A stretch of 64,000 bases of DNA, taken from contig NZ_CP119677.1 in the NCBI RefSeq assembly GCF_029318685.1, positions 2,719,001 through 2,783,000 of the forward strand, given 5' to 3'. The notes beneath the pieces are model-generated. The model was not told the origin of the DNA. It worked only from the letters and a program-made list of their open reading frames with translations, and did no database searches. The DNA is from Ruminiclostridium papyrosolvens DSM 2782 (GTDB lineage Bacteria; Bacillota; Clostridia; Acetivibrionales; DSM-1351). Made by a program: the position numbers and the translations under genes. Each line of letters starts with the position of its first letter. Position 1 is the stretch's first letter. Positions 42,689 through 51,621 of this stretch are shown in pieces.

Positions 42689-42719
42689 AACACGATGCTT
42701 GCGTTATCGTGTTTTTTTA
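42689..42719 (+). terminator. Intrinsic terminator in the ABC-exporter leader (putative attenuator)
   Basis: An 8-bp stem (42689-42696 with 42706-42713), 9-base loop, followed by a T7 run beginning inside the 3' arm. It lies about 100 bases before the exporter start and 107 bases after the leader peptide stop. Upstream, 42604-42610 pairs with 42619-42625 and 42593-42598 with 42634-42639, with T6 at 42628-42633, giving a second AT-rich hairpin that may switch with it. Confidence 0.75.
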
Positions 42720-42816
42720 TTCCTTATTTTTCAAAAATATTTCATAATATACCCTGTTTTCAAGTGCTATTGACTGTTACTAAGTAATCATTACATTTTA
42801 TATAAGGAGATTTATC

Positions 42817-44661
42817 ATGCAATCAAAAAACAAAGGTCGATTCAAGATGCTATACTCATACATGGAAGGATATAAGTGGTTGTTTGCTTTTGCAGTGTTG
42901 TTTACAATGTTAGCAATAGTATTCAATTATCTGATGCCGCAAATAACTAAGATTATAGTCGATTCAGTTATTGGCAATGAAGAGTTAAAACTGCCAAAAT
43001 TCATTCTGAATTATATAAATACCCATGGAGGCAGAGATATGCTGAGAAGCAATCTGCTTGGCTGCTCCCTTCTGGCACTTTTACTTGCCGCATTATCAGG
43101 CTTGTTTACATTACTTTTCAGAATATGTATTGCGAAGGCTTCTGAAGGTACAATCCGTAAAATGAGAAACCACCTGTTCAATCATATTCAGAGACTGCCT
43201 TACAGCTGGCATGTCAAAAACCAGACCGGGGACATAATACAAAGATGTACTTCGGATGTTGAGGTTATAAGAAATTTTATCTCTCAGCAGCTTATAGAAA
43301 TGATAAGAACTGTTTTTTTAGTAGGCTTCTCTATTACCATTATGTTTACAATGAATATCAGGCTCTCTCTTATAGCACTGGCCTTCTTCCCTGTCGTTGT
43401 GGCATATTCGGCAATTTTCTATCATAAAATTGCTGCTAAGTTTAAATTTGCAGACGAAGCAGAGGGTGCATTGTCTGCAATGGTACAGGAAAACCTCACG
43501 GGAGTACGTGTAGTGCGTGCTTTTGGACGTCAGAACCATGAAATTGAAAACTTTGATAATAAAAATGATCATTTTGCCAACTACTGGATTAAACTAGGCT
43601 TTCTTCTAAGTAAATACTGGGGTATAGGAGATTTTGTTTCAGGGCTTCAGGTTTCATTAATTGTAATCATGGGCTCAATCGACGCATCAAAGGGAATTAT
43701 TACTCTTGGTGAATTTTTGGTATTTGTTTTCTATAATTCTATGTTGATTTGGCCCGTAAGGAACTTTGGACGTATCCTTTCGGAGCTTAGTAAAACCAGT
43801 GTTTCTCTGAATCGTATACTGGAAATAGTTGCTGAGGAAGAAGAAAAAGATTGTGAAGACGCTGTGACACCTGACATGACAGGCGATATTGAGTTTAGGA
43901 ATGTCAATTTCGATTATGAAGGTGTTAAGCCTGTTCTAAAGGATATCTCATTCAGAATTAAGTCAGGAACCACTTTTGGAATACTGGGGGGTACTGGTTC
44001 CGGTAAATCTACAATAACATATCTTCTGGACAGATTATATAACCTGCCAGAAGGTCAGGGTTCAATTGAAATTGGCGGAATGGATATCAGGAAAATACAG
44101 CTTGAACATCTCCGTAAGAATATTGGCTTTGTTCTTCAGGAACCGTTTTTATTTTCTAAAACCATTAAGGAAAACATAGATATTTTTGAAAATACCGGGA
44201 ATATGGAGCGAATCCGCAATTGTGCAGATATTGCTGCAGTAGATGAAGCCATTATGAGCTTTTCCAAGAATTATGACACTATTGTTGGTGAGCGTGGAGT
44301 TACTCTCTCGGGAGGACAAAAGCAAAGAGTCGCTATTGCAAGAATGCTTATGCAGCAGCCGCCTATTATGATATTTGACGACTCCCTTTCTGCAGTCGAC
44401 TCTGAAACAGATACAAAAATCCGTAGTGCCTTAAAGAATAGCACAGGTCAAAGTACAGTACTCCTGATTTCCCATAGAATTACCACATTAATGCAGGCAG
44501 ACGTAATCATGGTTCTGGATAACGGTAAAATAACGGAAATCGGTTCACATACTGAATTACTTGCCAATGACAAAGGTATCTATAAAAAAATATACGATAT
44601 ACAAAGCAGTCTTGAAACTGAGCTTTCAGATTCAGCTGTCCAAACTGGAGGTGGCAATTAA
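42817..44661 (+). CDS. Heterodimeric multidrug ABC exporter, degenerate-site subunit (BmrC-like)
   Basis: 614-aa half transporter: six-helix ABC exporter domain (about 15-320), then an NBD with Walker A GGTGSGKST (about 390), signature LSGGQKQRVAIARML (about 497) and Walker B IMIFDDSLSAVD (about 517), where Asp stands in place of the catalytic Glu. This Glu-to-Asp change paired with a partner with a non-canonical signature defines BmrCD/LmrCD-type heterodimers. RBS AAGGAG. Overlaps the next gene by one base. Substrate unknown; drugs or amphiphiles are typical. Confidence 0.9.
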   Translation: MQSKNKGRFKMLYSYMEGYKWLFAFAVLFTMLAIVFNYLMPQITKIIVDSVIGNEELKLPKFILNYINTHGGRDMLRSNLLGCSLLALLLAALSGLFTLLFRICIAKASEGTIRKMRNHLFNHIQRLPYSWHVKNQTGDIIQRCTSDVEVIRNFISQQLIEMIRTVFLVGFSITIMFTMNIRLSLIALAFFPVVVAYSAIFYHKIAAKFKFADEAEGALSAMVQENLTGVRVVRAFGRQNHEIENFDNKNDHFANYWIKLGFLLSKYWGIGDFVSGLQVSLIVIMGSIDASKGIITLGEFLVFVFYNSMLIWPVRNFGRILSELSKTSVSLNRILEIVAEEEEKDCEDAVTPDMTGDIEFRNVNFDYEGVKPVLKDISFRIKSGTTFGILGGTGSGKSTITYLLDRLYNLPEGQGSIEIGGMDIRKIQLEHLRKNIGFVLQEPFLFSKTIKENIDIFENTGNMERIRNCADIAAVDEAIMSFSKNYDTIVGERGVTLSGGQKQRVAIARMLMQQPPIMIFDDSLSAVDSETDTKIRSALKNSTGQSTVLLISHRITTLMQADVIMVLDNGKITEIGSHTELLANDKGIYKKIYDIQSSLETELSDSAVQTGGGN

Positions 44662-46493
44662 TGGCATATTATGAAGAAGAAGATTACAAAAAACCTTTTT
44701 CAATAAAGGTCTGGAAAAATGTTGTTCCCTTTGTAAAGCTTTATAAAAAACCCTTTGCAAAGGCTATGTCATTTTTAATACTTGTTTCTTTAATTGACAT
44801 TTTATATCCGTTTTTTCAACGGTATGCTATAAACAATTTTATAACACCAAAGTCTACTGACGGAATAGAGAAATTTGCCTTGGTAAACCTTTGTGTACTA
44901 ATTATTCAGGCTATAGCAGTAATTGTTTTCATACGAAATGCAATGACTGTTGAGCTTAATGTATCAAAGTCCATCAGAAAGTCTCTTTTTGTACACTTGC
45001 AAAAGCTTTCCTTTACTTATTACAACAAGACTCCTGTGGGCTATATGATGGCAAGAGTTATGAGTGATACCGGAAGGATAGGCCAAATGGTATCCTGGGG
45101 TCTGATTGATTTGCTATGGGCTGTTATTTATGTAATCGGCGTTTTCATAGCAATGTTGTTCCTTAACGTTAAGCTGGCCCTGTTGGTAATGACTATTATT
45201 CCTTTTATTTCTGTTATAACTATGTACTTTCAGAAAAAGATTCTGCACGTTAACAGAAAAATAAGAAAAATTAATTCAACCATGACAGGTGCTTTCAATG
45301 AAGGGATAACAGGAGCAAGAACCTCTAAAACTCTGGTAATTGAAGACAACAACCTGAAGGATTTTTCACAGGTTACCGATAAGTTCTACTCTTCGACTAT
45401 GCGTGCAACTGTATTGAATGCTGTATTTATACCAATCATTCTGTGTTTCAGCGCAACTTCTCTCACGATGGTATTGACTTACGGCGGTTACGTTGTAATG
45501 AAAAACCCAATGGAATTAGGTACACTCTCTGTATTCATAACCTACGCTGTCAGCATTTTCGAGCCAATACAGCAAATAGCCCGTGTATTTGCTGACTTCG
45601 TGTCTACTCAGGCAAATATAGAACGTGTTACAGGTCTGTTAGAGACTGAGCCTGATATAACGGATACTCCTCAGGTTATTGAAAAATATGGAGATAATTT
45701 TAATCCCAAGAAAGAAAACTGGGAAATGTTAGTAGGAGACATTGAGTTTAAAAATGTTACTTTTAAATACCCTGACGGTGACGAATATATACTGACAGAT
45801 TTTAATCTGAAAATACCGGCAGGAACAACCGTTGCAATCGTTGGTGAGACCGGTGCAGGTAAAAGTACTCTGGTTAATCTTGCATGCAGGTTTTTTGAGC
45901 CAACTGAAGGTCAGATACTCATAGACGGAAGAGATTACAGGGAGCGTTCACAATTGTGGCTGCACAATAACATAGGCTATGTTCTCCAAAGTCCACACCT
46001 GTTTTCGGGAACTGTACGGGATAATATTCGTTACGGTAAGTTCGATGCCACTGATGATGAGATAGAAGCCGCCATAAAAATAGTGGCTGCAGACAGTGTA
46101 ATTAACAGTCTGGAAAACGGTCTTGACACAAATATAGGCGAAGGCGGCGACCGACTCTCTACTGGCGAAAAACAACTGATTTCATTTGCACGTGCAGTTA
46201 TTTCAGACCCAAGGATTTTCGTACTTGACGAAGCAACCTCCTCCATTGACACTCAGACTGAGCAAATGATTCAGGAAGCAATAATGCATATTCTTAAAAA
46301 CAGGACATCGTTTTTAATTGCTCACAGACTTTCTACTATTAAGAAAGCAGATATTATTCTGGTTGTTAAAAATGGTAAAATTATGGAATGTGGGAATCAC
46401 AGCGAGCTGCTTAAGCAAAAAGGGTACTACTATTCCCTGTACAAAAAGCAGTTCGAAGAAGAAACTGGTGCAGCAGTTTTGAATAATGCATAA
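44661..46493 (+). CDS. Heterodimeric multidrug ABC exporter, catalytic-site subunit (BmrD-like)
   Basis: 610-aa half transporter with membrane domain (about 25-340) and NBD: Walker A GETGAGKST (about 395), signature LSTGEKQLISFARAV (about 499; the second Gly and the Gln of LSGGQ are changed) and Walker B FVLDEATSSID with the catalytic Glu. Its altered signature faces the Asp-bearing site of the partner, so one ATP site is degenerate and one is competent. The ATG overlaps the partner's stop (TAATG), so the two are translationally coupled. Confidence 0.92.
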   Translation: MAYYEEEDYKKPFSIKVWKNVVPFVKLYKKPFAKAMSFLILVSLIDILYPFFQRYAINNFITPKSTDGIEKFALVNLCVLIIQAIAVIVFIRNAMTVELNVSKSIRKSLFVHLQKLSFTYYNKTPVGYMMARVMSDTGRIGQMVSWGLIDLLWAVIYVIGVFIAMLFLNVKLALLVMTIIPFISVITMYFQKKILHVNRKIRKINSTMTGAFNEGITGARTSKTLVIEDNNLKDFSQVTDKFYSSTMRATVLNAVFIPIILCFSATSLTMVLTYGGYVVMKNPMELGTLSVFITYAVSIFEPIQQIARVFADFVSTQANIERVTGLLETEPDITDTPQVIEKYGDNFNPKKENWEMLVGDIEFKNVTFKYPDGDEYILTDFNLKIPAGTTVAIVGETGAGKSTLVNLACRFFEPTEGQILIDGRDYRERSQLWLHNNIGYVLQSPHLFSGTVRDNIRYGKFDATDDEIEAAIKIVAADSVINSLENGLDTNIGEGGDRLSTGEKQLISFARAVISDPRIFVLDEATSSIDTQTEQMIQEAIMHILKNRTSFLIAHRLSTIKKADIILVVKNGKIMECGNHSELLKQKGYYYSLYKKQFEEETGAAVLNNA

Positions 46494-46791
46494 ATTAACT
46501 TGTAAGTGCTGAACCGTTGTGTAATGTTCACAAGTTCAAATAAATGTGAAGCACAATTCATAGCTTTTGCTGAAATTGTAGGCTCACAGTAATCCTTTTT
46601 TACGTAAAGTGACAGGATGACACTTTATGCAACACGCCGAGCACACGATGTGCGAGTCGTTGCAACGTTAAAAAAGGTGAGCTGTGAGCCGAACTTATTT
46701 CAAGCAATAGCTTTGTGTGCAAACATTTTATTTGAAGCTTGTTCAGGGTAAACATACAACCTTGGTATCTGCACCAATGCAAGTAAATTAA
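46492..46791. repeat. Foldback element: ~300-bp imperfect inverted repeat with a three-way-junction core
   Basis: The gap between the ABC exporter and tmcAL is a long imperfect palindrome. Perfect blocks: 46535-46544 with 46727-46736, 46581-46589 with 46682-46690, 46594-46602 with 46669-46677. Inside are two side hairpins, 46605-46611/46621-46627 and 46628-46633/46659-46664, the latter enclosing 46641-46645/46649-46653. The outermost arms (about 46492-46502 and 46780-46790) still match with one mismatch. No transposase frame is present. It could be a MITE-like remnant or a structured 3'-UTR RNA. It begins within the exporter stop codon. Confidence 0.65.
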
Positions 46792-46807
46792 TAATTATCT
46801 TCCCCCA

Positions 46808-46837
46808 TTGATAAATTTTATTAATAATTGATATAAT
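46808..46837 (+). promoter_or_regulatory. Sigma-A promoter of tmcAL
   Basis: -35 TTGATA (46808-46813), 18-base spacer, -10 TATAAT (46832-46837), 30 bases before the start codon. Confidence 0.7.
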
Positions 46838-46866
46838 ACCCATATCAAATGACATGGAGAGAACAA

Positions 46867-48117
46867 ATGAAGGTACTTGGAATAGTTGCTGAATACAACC
46901 CTTTTCATAACGGGCATATGTATCATATAGAAGAATCAAAAAAACTTACCGGCTGTGATGCCGTAGTTTGTGTAATGAGCGGTAACTTTATACAGAGAGG
47001 CGAACCTGCTATAATTAATAAATTTGCCCGAACCGAAATCGCACTTGGACACGGTGTGGATTTAGTCATAGAGCTGCCTGTTCCCTTTGCGGTATCAAGT
47101 GCAGAATTTTTTGCATATGGTGCCGTAAGCATACTGAACAGCATAGGTATAGTTGATTGTCTTTCTTTTGGGAGTGAGTCAGGAGATATTCAATCTCTTC
47201 AAGAATTGGCCGAAATTCTTGTCTCCGAGCCGGAAAGCTATAGGAACGAATTGAAAAGCCAGTTGTCCGCAGGACTTTCCTTCCCTGTTTGCAGACAAAA
47301 AGCTTTGGAAAAATATCTAAAAACACAGGATAAATCCAATGAGGCTCTTGCAAGTCTGCTTGAAACTTCTAACAATATACTTGCTCTGGAATATTTAAAG
47401 GCTCTTATAAAGCTTAACAGCAACATACAGCCGTCTACAGTAAAAAGGATATCCAACAGCTATAATACCCAAGAACTTACAGGAGATATTTCCAGTGCCA
47501 CTGCTATCAGAAACATTATTCACCGGAGTAAAGTTGTTTTCGGCAGTCAAGCCATGCCGCTACTGGCACAAAAGATTTTGGAAAGGGAAATTTCCATGGG
47601 CAGAGGGCCAAATAGCTTGTATTCTTATGAAAATATTTTGCTGGCCTTTCTTCGTCGCGCTACACCACAAGAATTGGAGAGTATTCAGGATGTTTCTGAA
47701 GGTCTGGAATATAGGATTAAAAATGCCGCAGAAAACTCAGGCTCTTTTGATGAGCTTCTTGCCAATATATGCACTAAACGTTATCCTAAAACACGTATAC
47801 AAAGAATACTCATATCTCTTCTTGCCGGAATGAAAAGGATTGATACGGAGAAATTCATGAAAAGTGGTGGTCCTCAATATGCCAGAATTTTAGGTTTTAA
47901 CGAAAAAGGACGTGAACTGCTGTCCGTTATGAAAAAGAAGTCGGCAATTCCCGTTGTAACCAAGGCATCCGGCTACAAGACCTCCTCAGACAGTTTGGTT
48001 TCACGAATGCTGGAGATTGAGGCTCAGGCTACAGACACATATGTTTTGGCATACAAAAACCCGGCTTTCAAAAAAGCCGGGCAAGAATTTACTCAAAATA
48101 TTGTAATTTGCAGGTAA
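46867..48117 (+). CDS. tmcAL: tRNA(Met) cytidine acetate ligase TmcAL
   Basis: 416-aa YlbM/TmcAL family protein that makes N4-acetylcytidine at the wobble position of elongator tRNA-Met from acetate and ATP. The nucleotidyltransferase motif NPFHNGH (about 11-17), the CVMSGNFIQRGEPAIINKFARTEIAL signature and a later SSATAIRNII motif are present. ATG at 46867 follows GGAGAG; an ATG at 46849 has no RBS. Its last codons also encode the terminator of the convergent RNase J gene. Confidence 0.93.
   Translation: MKVLGIVAEYNPFHNGHMYHIEESKKLTGCDAVVCVMSGNFIQRGEPAIINKFARTEIALGHGVDLVIELPVPFAVSSAEFFAYGAVSILNSIGIVDCLSFGSESGDIQSLQELAEILVSEPESYRNELKSQLSAGLSFPVCRQKALEKYLKTQDKSNEALASLLETSNNILALEYLKALIKLNSNIQPSTVKRISNSYNTQELTGDISSATAIRNIIHRSKVVFGSQAMPLLAQKILEREISMGRGPNSLYSYENILLAFLRRATPQELESIQDVSEGLEYRIKNAAENSGSFDELLANICTKRYPKTRIQRILISLLAGMKRIDTEKFMKSGGPQYARILGFNEKGRELLSVMKKKSAIPVVTKASGYKTSSDSLVSRMLEIEAQATDTYVLAYKNPAFKKAGQEFTQNIVICR
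48055..48081 (-). terminator. RNase J terminator embedded in the tmcAL coding region
   Basis: On the minus strand, 48081-48073 pairs with 48068-48060 (9 bp, GC-rich) around a 4-base loop, followed by five U (48059-48055). It lies 43 bases past the RNase J stop and inside the 3' end of tmcAL. Confidence 0.85.
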
Positions 48118-48123
48118 ATAGTA

Positions 48124-49791
48124 TTATATTTCCATTATTATAGGCAATATCATTGGTTTACGCTTTGTACGCTCATAAATACAGTCCTTTAGAGCCTCTC
48201 TTATAGCTGACTTTCTTATGGACCAGTCTCCCTGATGTTTAGAAGAACTTTTGAATATTGCCTGTTTTGCTATTTCTTTAAGCTGTTCCATCAAATCCTC
48301 AGATTCACGGACATATACAAAGCCTCTTGAGATTATATCCGGTCCTGCAACTACATTTCCGGTATCACCCTCTATTGTAATTACCACAACTATTAATCCA
48401 TCTTGTGAAAGATGCTTTCTGTCTCTTAAAACAACATTTCCTACGTCTCCGACACCTAAACCGTCAACAAGAACCTTACCTGACGTAACAGACCCGTTTA
48501 TTTTTGCTGAGTCATTTGTAAGCTCCAGAACCTTCCCTATTTCCATTATGAATATCTTCTCTCTTGGCAAACCCATTTTCAGGGCAAGCTCAGCATGCTG
48601 TCTCAGATGCCTGTGTTCTCCATGTACCGGCATAAAGAACTTTGGTTTAACTAAGTTATGAATCAGCTTAATTTCTTCCTGACACGCATGTCCTGATACA
48701 TGGACATCCGCAAGTGCTTCATATATTACCTTTGCTCCCTTTTTGAACAGCTCATTTATTACCTTAGAAATCAGTTTTTCATTTCCGGGTATTGGTGAAG
48801 CTGATATAATAACCAAATCATCAGGAACTATTTCAACTTTTTTATGTTCATTGAATGTAATCCTTGTAAGAGCTGACATTGGTTCACCCTGACTGCCTGT
48901 AGTTATTATTACAAGCTTGTCCCTTGGCACCTTGTCCATGCTGTCAAGATCAATCAATACTCCTTCCGGCACATTCAGATAACCCAACTCCATTGCAACA
49001 TTTACAACATTAATCATACTTCTTCCAAGAACTGTAACCTTACGTCCGAATTTAACGGCTGCATTGAATATCTGCTGAACTCTGTGAACGTTTGAAGCAA
49101 AAGTTGCTACCAGAATTCTGCTTTTGCAGTTCATAAATATCTCGTCAAAGGTCTCTCCTACCGTACGCTCCGAAAGTGTATATCCTTCGTTTTCTACATT
49201 TGTACTGTCACACATTAGCAGAAGTACACCCTTCTTGCCTATTTCCGCAAGTCTTGCGAGATCCATTGGCTGTCCCTCTATTGGGGTATAGTCAATTTTA
49301 AAATCTCCCGTATGGATTACAGTACCGATAGGTGTGAATATAGCCAAAGCTACGGCATCGGCAATACTGTGAGTGGATCGTATAAACTCTACTTTAAAAG
49401 CTCCTAATTCTACAGTCTGTCCCTGATGAACCGTTTCCATCTGAACCGAATCAAGAAGTCCATGTTCTTCAAGTTTGCACTTTATCAAACCAAGTGTAAG
49501 CTTTGTTCCGTATATAGGTACATTTAATTCCCTCAATACATATGGCAGTGCACCTATATGGTCCTCGTGACCATGAGTCAGAACAATACCTCTTACTTTT
49601 TCTTTATTTTTAATCAAATACGTAACATCAGGTATTACCAAATCTATGCCCAGCATTTCATCTTCGGGAAATGAAAGTCCGCAATCAACAACCAGAATGT
49701 CATCACCGTATTCAAAAGCAGTTATATTTTTACCTATTTCCTGTAATCCGCCTAAGGGTATTACTTTTAATTTCTTTTTACTCTTTGACAC
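48124..49791 (-). CDS. rnj: Ribonuclease J
   Basis: 555-aa 5'-3' exo/endoribonuclease of mRNA decay and RNA maturation. MBL motif HGHEDH at 73-78, further ligands in STHSIADA and HTGDFKID, beta-CASP region with ITTGSQGEPMSALTRI, ISASPIPGNE and VHVSGHACQEE, and a C-terminal domain (LSQDGLIVVVITID-like). The start is GTG with GGAGG seven bases upstream. It follows a GT4 gene by 32 bases on the same strand. Confidence 0.95.
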   Translation of the reverse strand: MSKSKKKLKVIPLGGLQEIGKNITAFEYGDDILVVDCGLSFPEDEMLGIDLVIPDVTYLIKNKEKVRGIVLTHGHEDHIGALPYVLRELNVPIYGTKLTLGLIKCKLEEHGLLDSVQMETVHQGQTVELGAFKVEFIRSTHSIADAVALAIFTPIGTVIHTGDFKIDYTPIEGQPMDLARLAEIGKKGVLLLMCDSTNVENEGYTLSERTVGETFDEIFMNCKSRILVATFASNVHRVQQIFNAAVKFGRKVTVLGRSMINVVNVAMELGYLNVPEGVLIDLDSMDKVPRDKLVIITTGSQGEPMSALTRITFNEHKKVEIVPDDLVIISASPIPGNEKLISKVINELFKKGAKVIYEALADVHVSGHACQEEIKLIHNLVKPKFFMPVHGEHRHLRQHAELALKMGLPREKIFIMEIGKVLELTNDSAKINGSVTSGKVLVDGLGVGDVGNVVLRDRKHLSQDGLIVVVITIEGDTGNVVAGPDIISRGFVYVRESEDLMEQLKEIAKQAIFKSSSKHQGDWSIRKSAIREALKDCIYERTKRKPMILPIIMEI

Positions 49792-49823
49792 AATTAAACC
49801 TCCATTTTAACTAAATAATAAAA

Positions 49824-51011
49824 TCAAAACCTATTTGAGCTGTTATATTGAGAAATAACATAGTTATATTCATGTAAAATTTGCTCCGTTATTCTATTCC
49901 AATTATAAAGCTTATGTACATTTTTTAACGCATTAATACTAATCTGTCTTGCTAAATTATCATCACAAAGCAGTTCAAGAATACAGTCTGCCAGAGAATT
50001 GGAATTTCCGCTGTAAAATTTCATTCCATTCACCCTGTGTTCCACTATTTCCATAAGCCCTCCGGTATCTGATACCACTACTGGAATGCCTGCAACCATT
50101 CCTTCAAGTGCCACAATTCCAAAAGGTTCATAGGTACTTGGAAAAACTGCAATATCTGAACATTTGTATAACTTCTGTAAAACCTCCTCACCTACAAAAC
50201 CGGTAAAATAAACTCTGTTCTGAATTTTCAGATTACGGCTTTGTTCAATTAAACTATTTAAACACGGTCCTTTGCCCGCAATTACAAACTTAACATCGTT
50301 ATAACTTCTTATAATTTTAGGTATTGCATTTAGTAATACATGCACTCCCTTTTCACTTACAAGTCTTCCCACAAAAAATACAATTTTTTCATTTGGGGCA
50401 GCATAATTATTTCTGAATTTAAAATCATATTCTATGTTATCGAATTTATCTAATTCGATTCCATTACTTATTACACTTATTTTATCCCCAGATATATTAA
50501 ATATAGATTTAATTTCTTCTTTCATATATTTACTATTTACTATTAATTTTCTCGATTCTTCAGAAAGCATTACTTCAACATCGTTGATTGCTTTTTGCAT
50601 ATCAGAGTAAATTCCGTTATTCCTACCAAATTCAGTTGCATGAATGGTGGAAATCAACGGAATTGAAAAGGAGTTTTTCAAAACTTTTGCAGCGTAAGCA
50701 ACAAGCCAGTCATGTGCATGAATAATGTCAAATCTGTTTTCCTGTAAAAGTTTGACTGCCGTTTCAAGCATTGAGAAGTTCAGTTGCAAAACCCATTCTA
50801 TAAAGTTGGTTGTAGAAACCTCTCTGACATGGACTCTATGTACTGTTACATTACCTTCAATTTCTAAATCAGGTGTACCATCTTCCCAACAGGTAACAAT
50901 GTGCACCTGATTACCGCAATTACCTAACATATGTGCCAAATCATGCACTACTCTTGAAATACCTCCAATTATTCTTGGTGGGTATTCCCATGAAAGCATT
51001 AATATTTTCAT
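49824..51011 (-). CDS. Glycosyltransferase family 4 (GT-B)
   Basis: 395-aa retaining GT-B enzyme. The N-half opens with MLSWEYPPRIIGGISRVVHDLA (acceptor and Gly-rich loop) and contains HAHDWLVAYAA. The C-half has FVGRLVSEKGVHVLLNA, the nucleotide-sugar region DIAVFPSTYEPFGIVALEGMVAGIPVV with the E-x7-E motif, and VSDTGGLMEIV. Related to glucan/polysaccharide glycosyltransferases, including the glycogen-synthase-like MSWEYPP group. Donor and acceptor cannot be assigned. Likely cotranscribed with RNase J. Confidence 0.88.
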   Translation of the reverse strand: MKILMLSWEYPPRIIGGISRVVHDLAHMLGNCGNQVHIVTCWEDGTPDLEIEGNVTVHRVHVREVSTTNFIEWVLQLNFSMLETAVKLLQENRFDIIHAHDWLVAYAAKVLKNSFSIPLISTIHATEFGRNNGIYSDMQKAINDVEVMLSEESRKLIVNSKYMKEEIKSIFNISGDKISVISNGIELDKFDNIEYDFKFRNNYAAPNEKIVFFVGRLVSEKGVHVLLNAIPKIIRSYNDVKFVIAGKGPCLNSLIEQSRNLKIQNRVYFTGFVGEEVLQKLYKCSDIAVFPSTYEPFGIVALEGMVAGIPVVVSDTGGLMEIVEHRVNGMKFYSGNSNSLADCILELLCDDNLARQISINALKNVHKLYNWNRITEQILHEYNYVISQYNSSNRF

Positions 51012-51149
51012 AAATATTCCTCATTTTCAATGAAGATATATAATGTATATACATAAAATTACAAATAACCTATACCATTTTATCATAATGGTATATCTTT
51101 TTCAAAATAAACATTTTATGTTATATTTAAAATTTATTCCTAAAAGTAA

Positions 51150-51178
51150 TTGACACTATATTAGAATAAAACTATAAT
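51150..51178 (+). promoter_or_regulatory. Consensus sigma-A promoter without a downstream gene
   Basis: TTGACA (51150-51155), 17-base spacer, TATAAT (51173-51178), both hexamers perfect. It points to the plus strand, where no coding frame follows, only the hairpin terminator at 51242-51271. Confidence 0.7.
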
Positions 51179-51184
51179 ATTATT

Positions 51185-51275
51185 ACCAATATATACGTCT
51201 CTTTTGTTTTCCCCGGACGGATAACAAAGAAGATTACTTAAAAAAACAGAAGTTTTATAACTTCTGTTTTTCTAT
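51185..51275 (+). ncRNA. Candidate ~90-nt small RNA
   Basis: Defined by the consensus promoter at 51150-51178 and a strong terminator (13-bp stem 51242-51254 with 51259-51271, loop TTAT, followed by a U-run). Between them, TTTGTT and AACAAA flank a C/G-rich CCCCGG segment (about 51208-51226), suggesting an internal hairpin with an exposed loop. No ATG-led frame with an RBS lies inside. It runs divergent to the GT4 gene and towards tRNA-Gln, which has its own separate terminator. Confidence 0.5.
51242..51275 (+). terminator. Terminator of the candidate small RNA
   Basis: A 13-bp stem (51242-51254 with 51259-51271) with a 4-base loop and a T-run on the plus strand; the A-rich left side also makes it usable on the minus strand. 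Confidence 0.8.
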
Positions 51276-51305
51276 ATACAGAATAAAATAAATTCTTTCA
51301 ACATG

Positions 51306-51349
51306 AAAAAAGTATTTCAGTTTGATTAAGACCAAACTGAAATACTTTT
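51306..51349 (-). terminator. Intrinsic terminator of tRNA-Gln
   Basis: A 16-bp perfect stem (51349-51334 with 51323-51308), 10-base loop, followed by U's on the minus strand. Its first base is the last base of the tRNA. Confidence 0.85.
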
Positions 51350-51422
51350 GGCTGCGGGTCAAGGGCTCGAACCCTGACAAACTGAACCAGAATCAGTCGT
51401 GCTACCATTACACAAACCCGCA
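51349..51422 (-). tRNA. tRNA-Gln (CUG)
   Basis: 74-nt cloverleaf: acceptor TGCGGGT/ACCCGCA with discriminator G and encoded CCA, anticodon stem ACTGA/TCAGT, loop TTCTGGT with anticodon CUG, T-arm AGGGTTCGAGCCCT. The weak U1-A72 pair is a known tRNA-Gln feature. Confidence 0.96.
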
Positions 51423-51441
51423 TCGCTCATCGACAAGAGGT

Positions 51442-51471
51442 ATTGTAGCACAGGCTGAATATTTATGTCAA
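51442..51471 (-). promoter_or_regulatory. Sigma-A promoter of tRNA-Gln
   Basis: Minus strand TTGACA (51471-51466), 18-base spacer, TACAAT (51447-51442), about 20 bases before the tRNA. Confidence 0.8.
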
Positions 51472-51621
51472 TACATTTTTCACTATTTTTTTATATTTTT
51501 TTGCTTATAATATGTTATACTTTATTTCAGACAAATAATTAACTAAAATTTAACATAAATATAATATTTTACAAAAGCTATAGTCATATACTTATATTAA
51601 GCATTTGTAAAATTCCTATTT

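Noticed and set aside
46600-46939. Short minus-strand frames in the foldback region
   Set aside because: They lack RBS sites, and the longer one runs into the tmcAL promoter and coding region; the palindromic structure explains the sequence better than coding.
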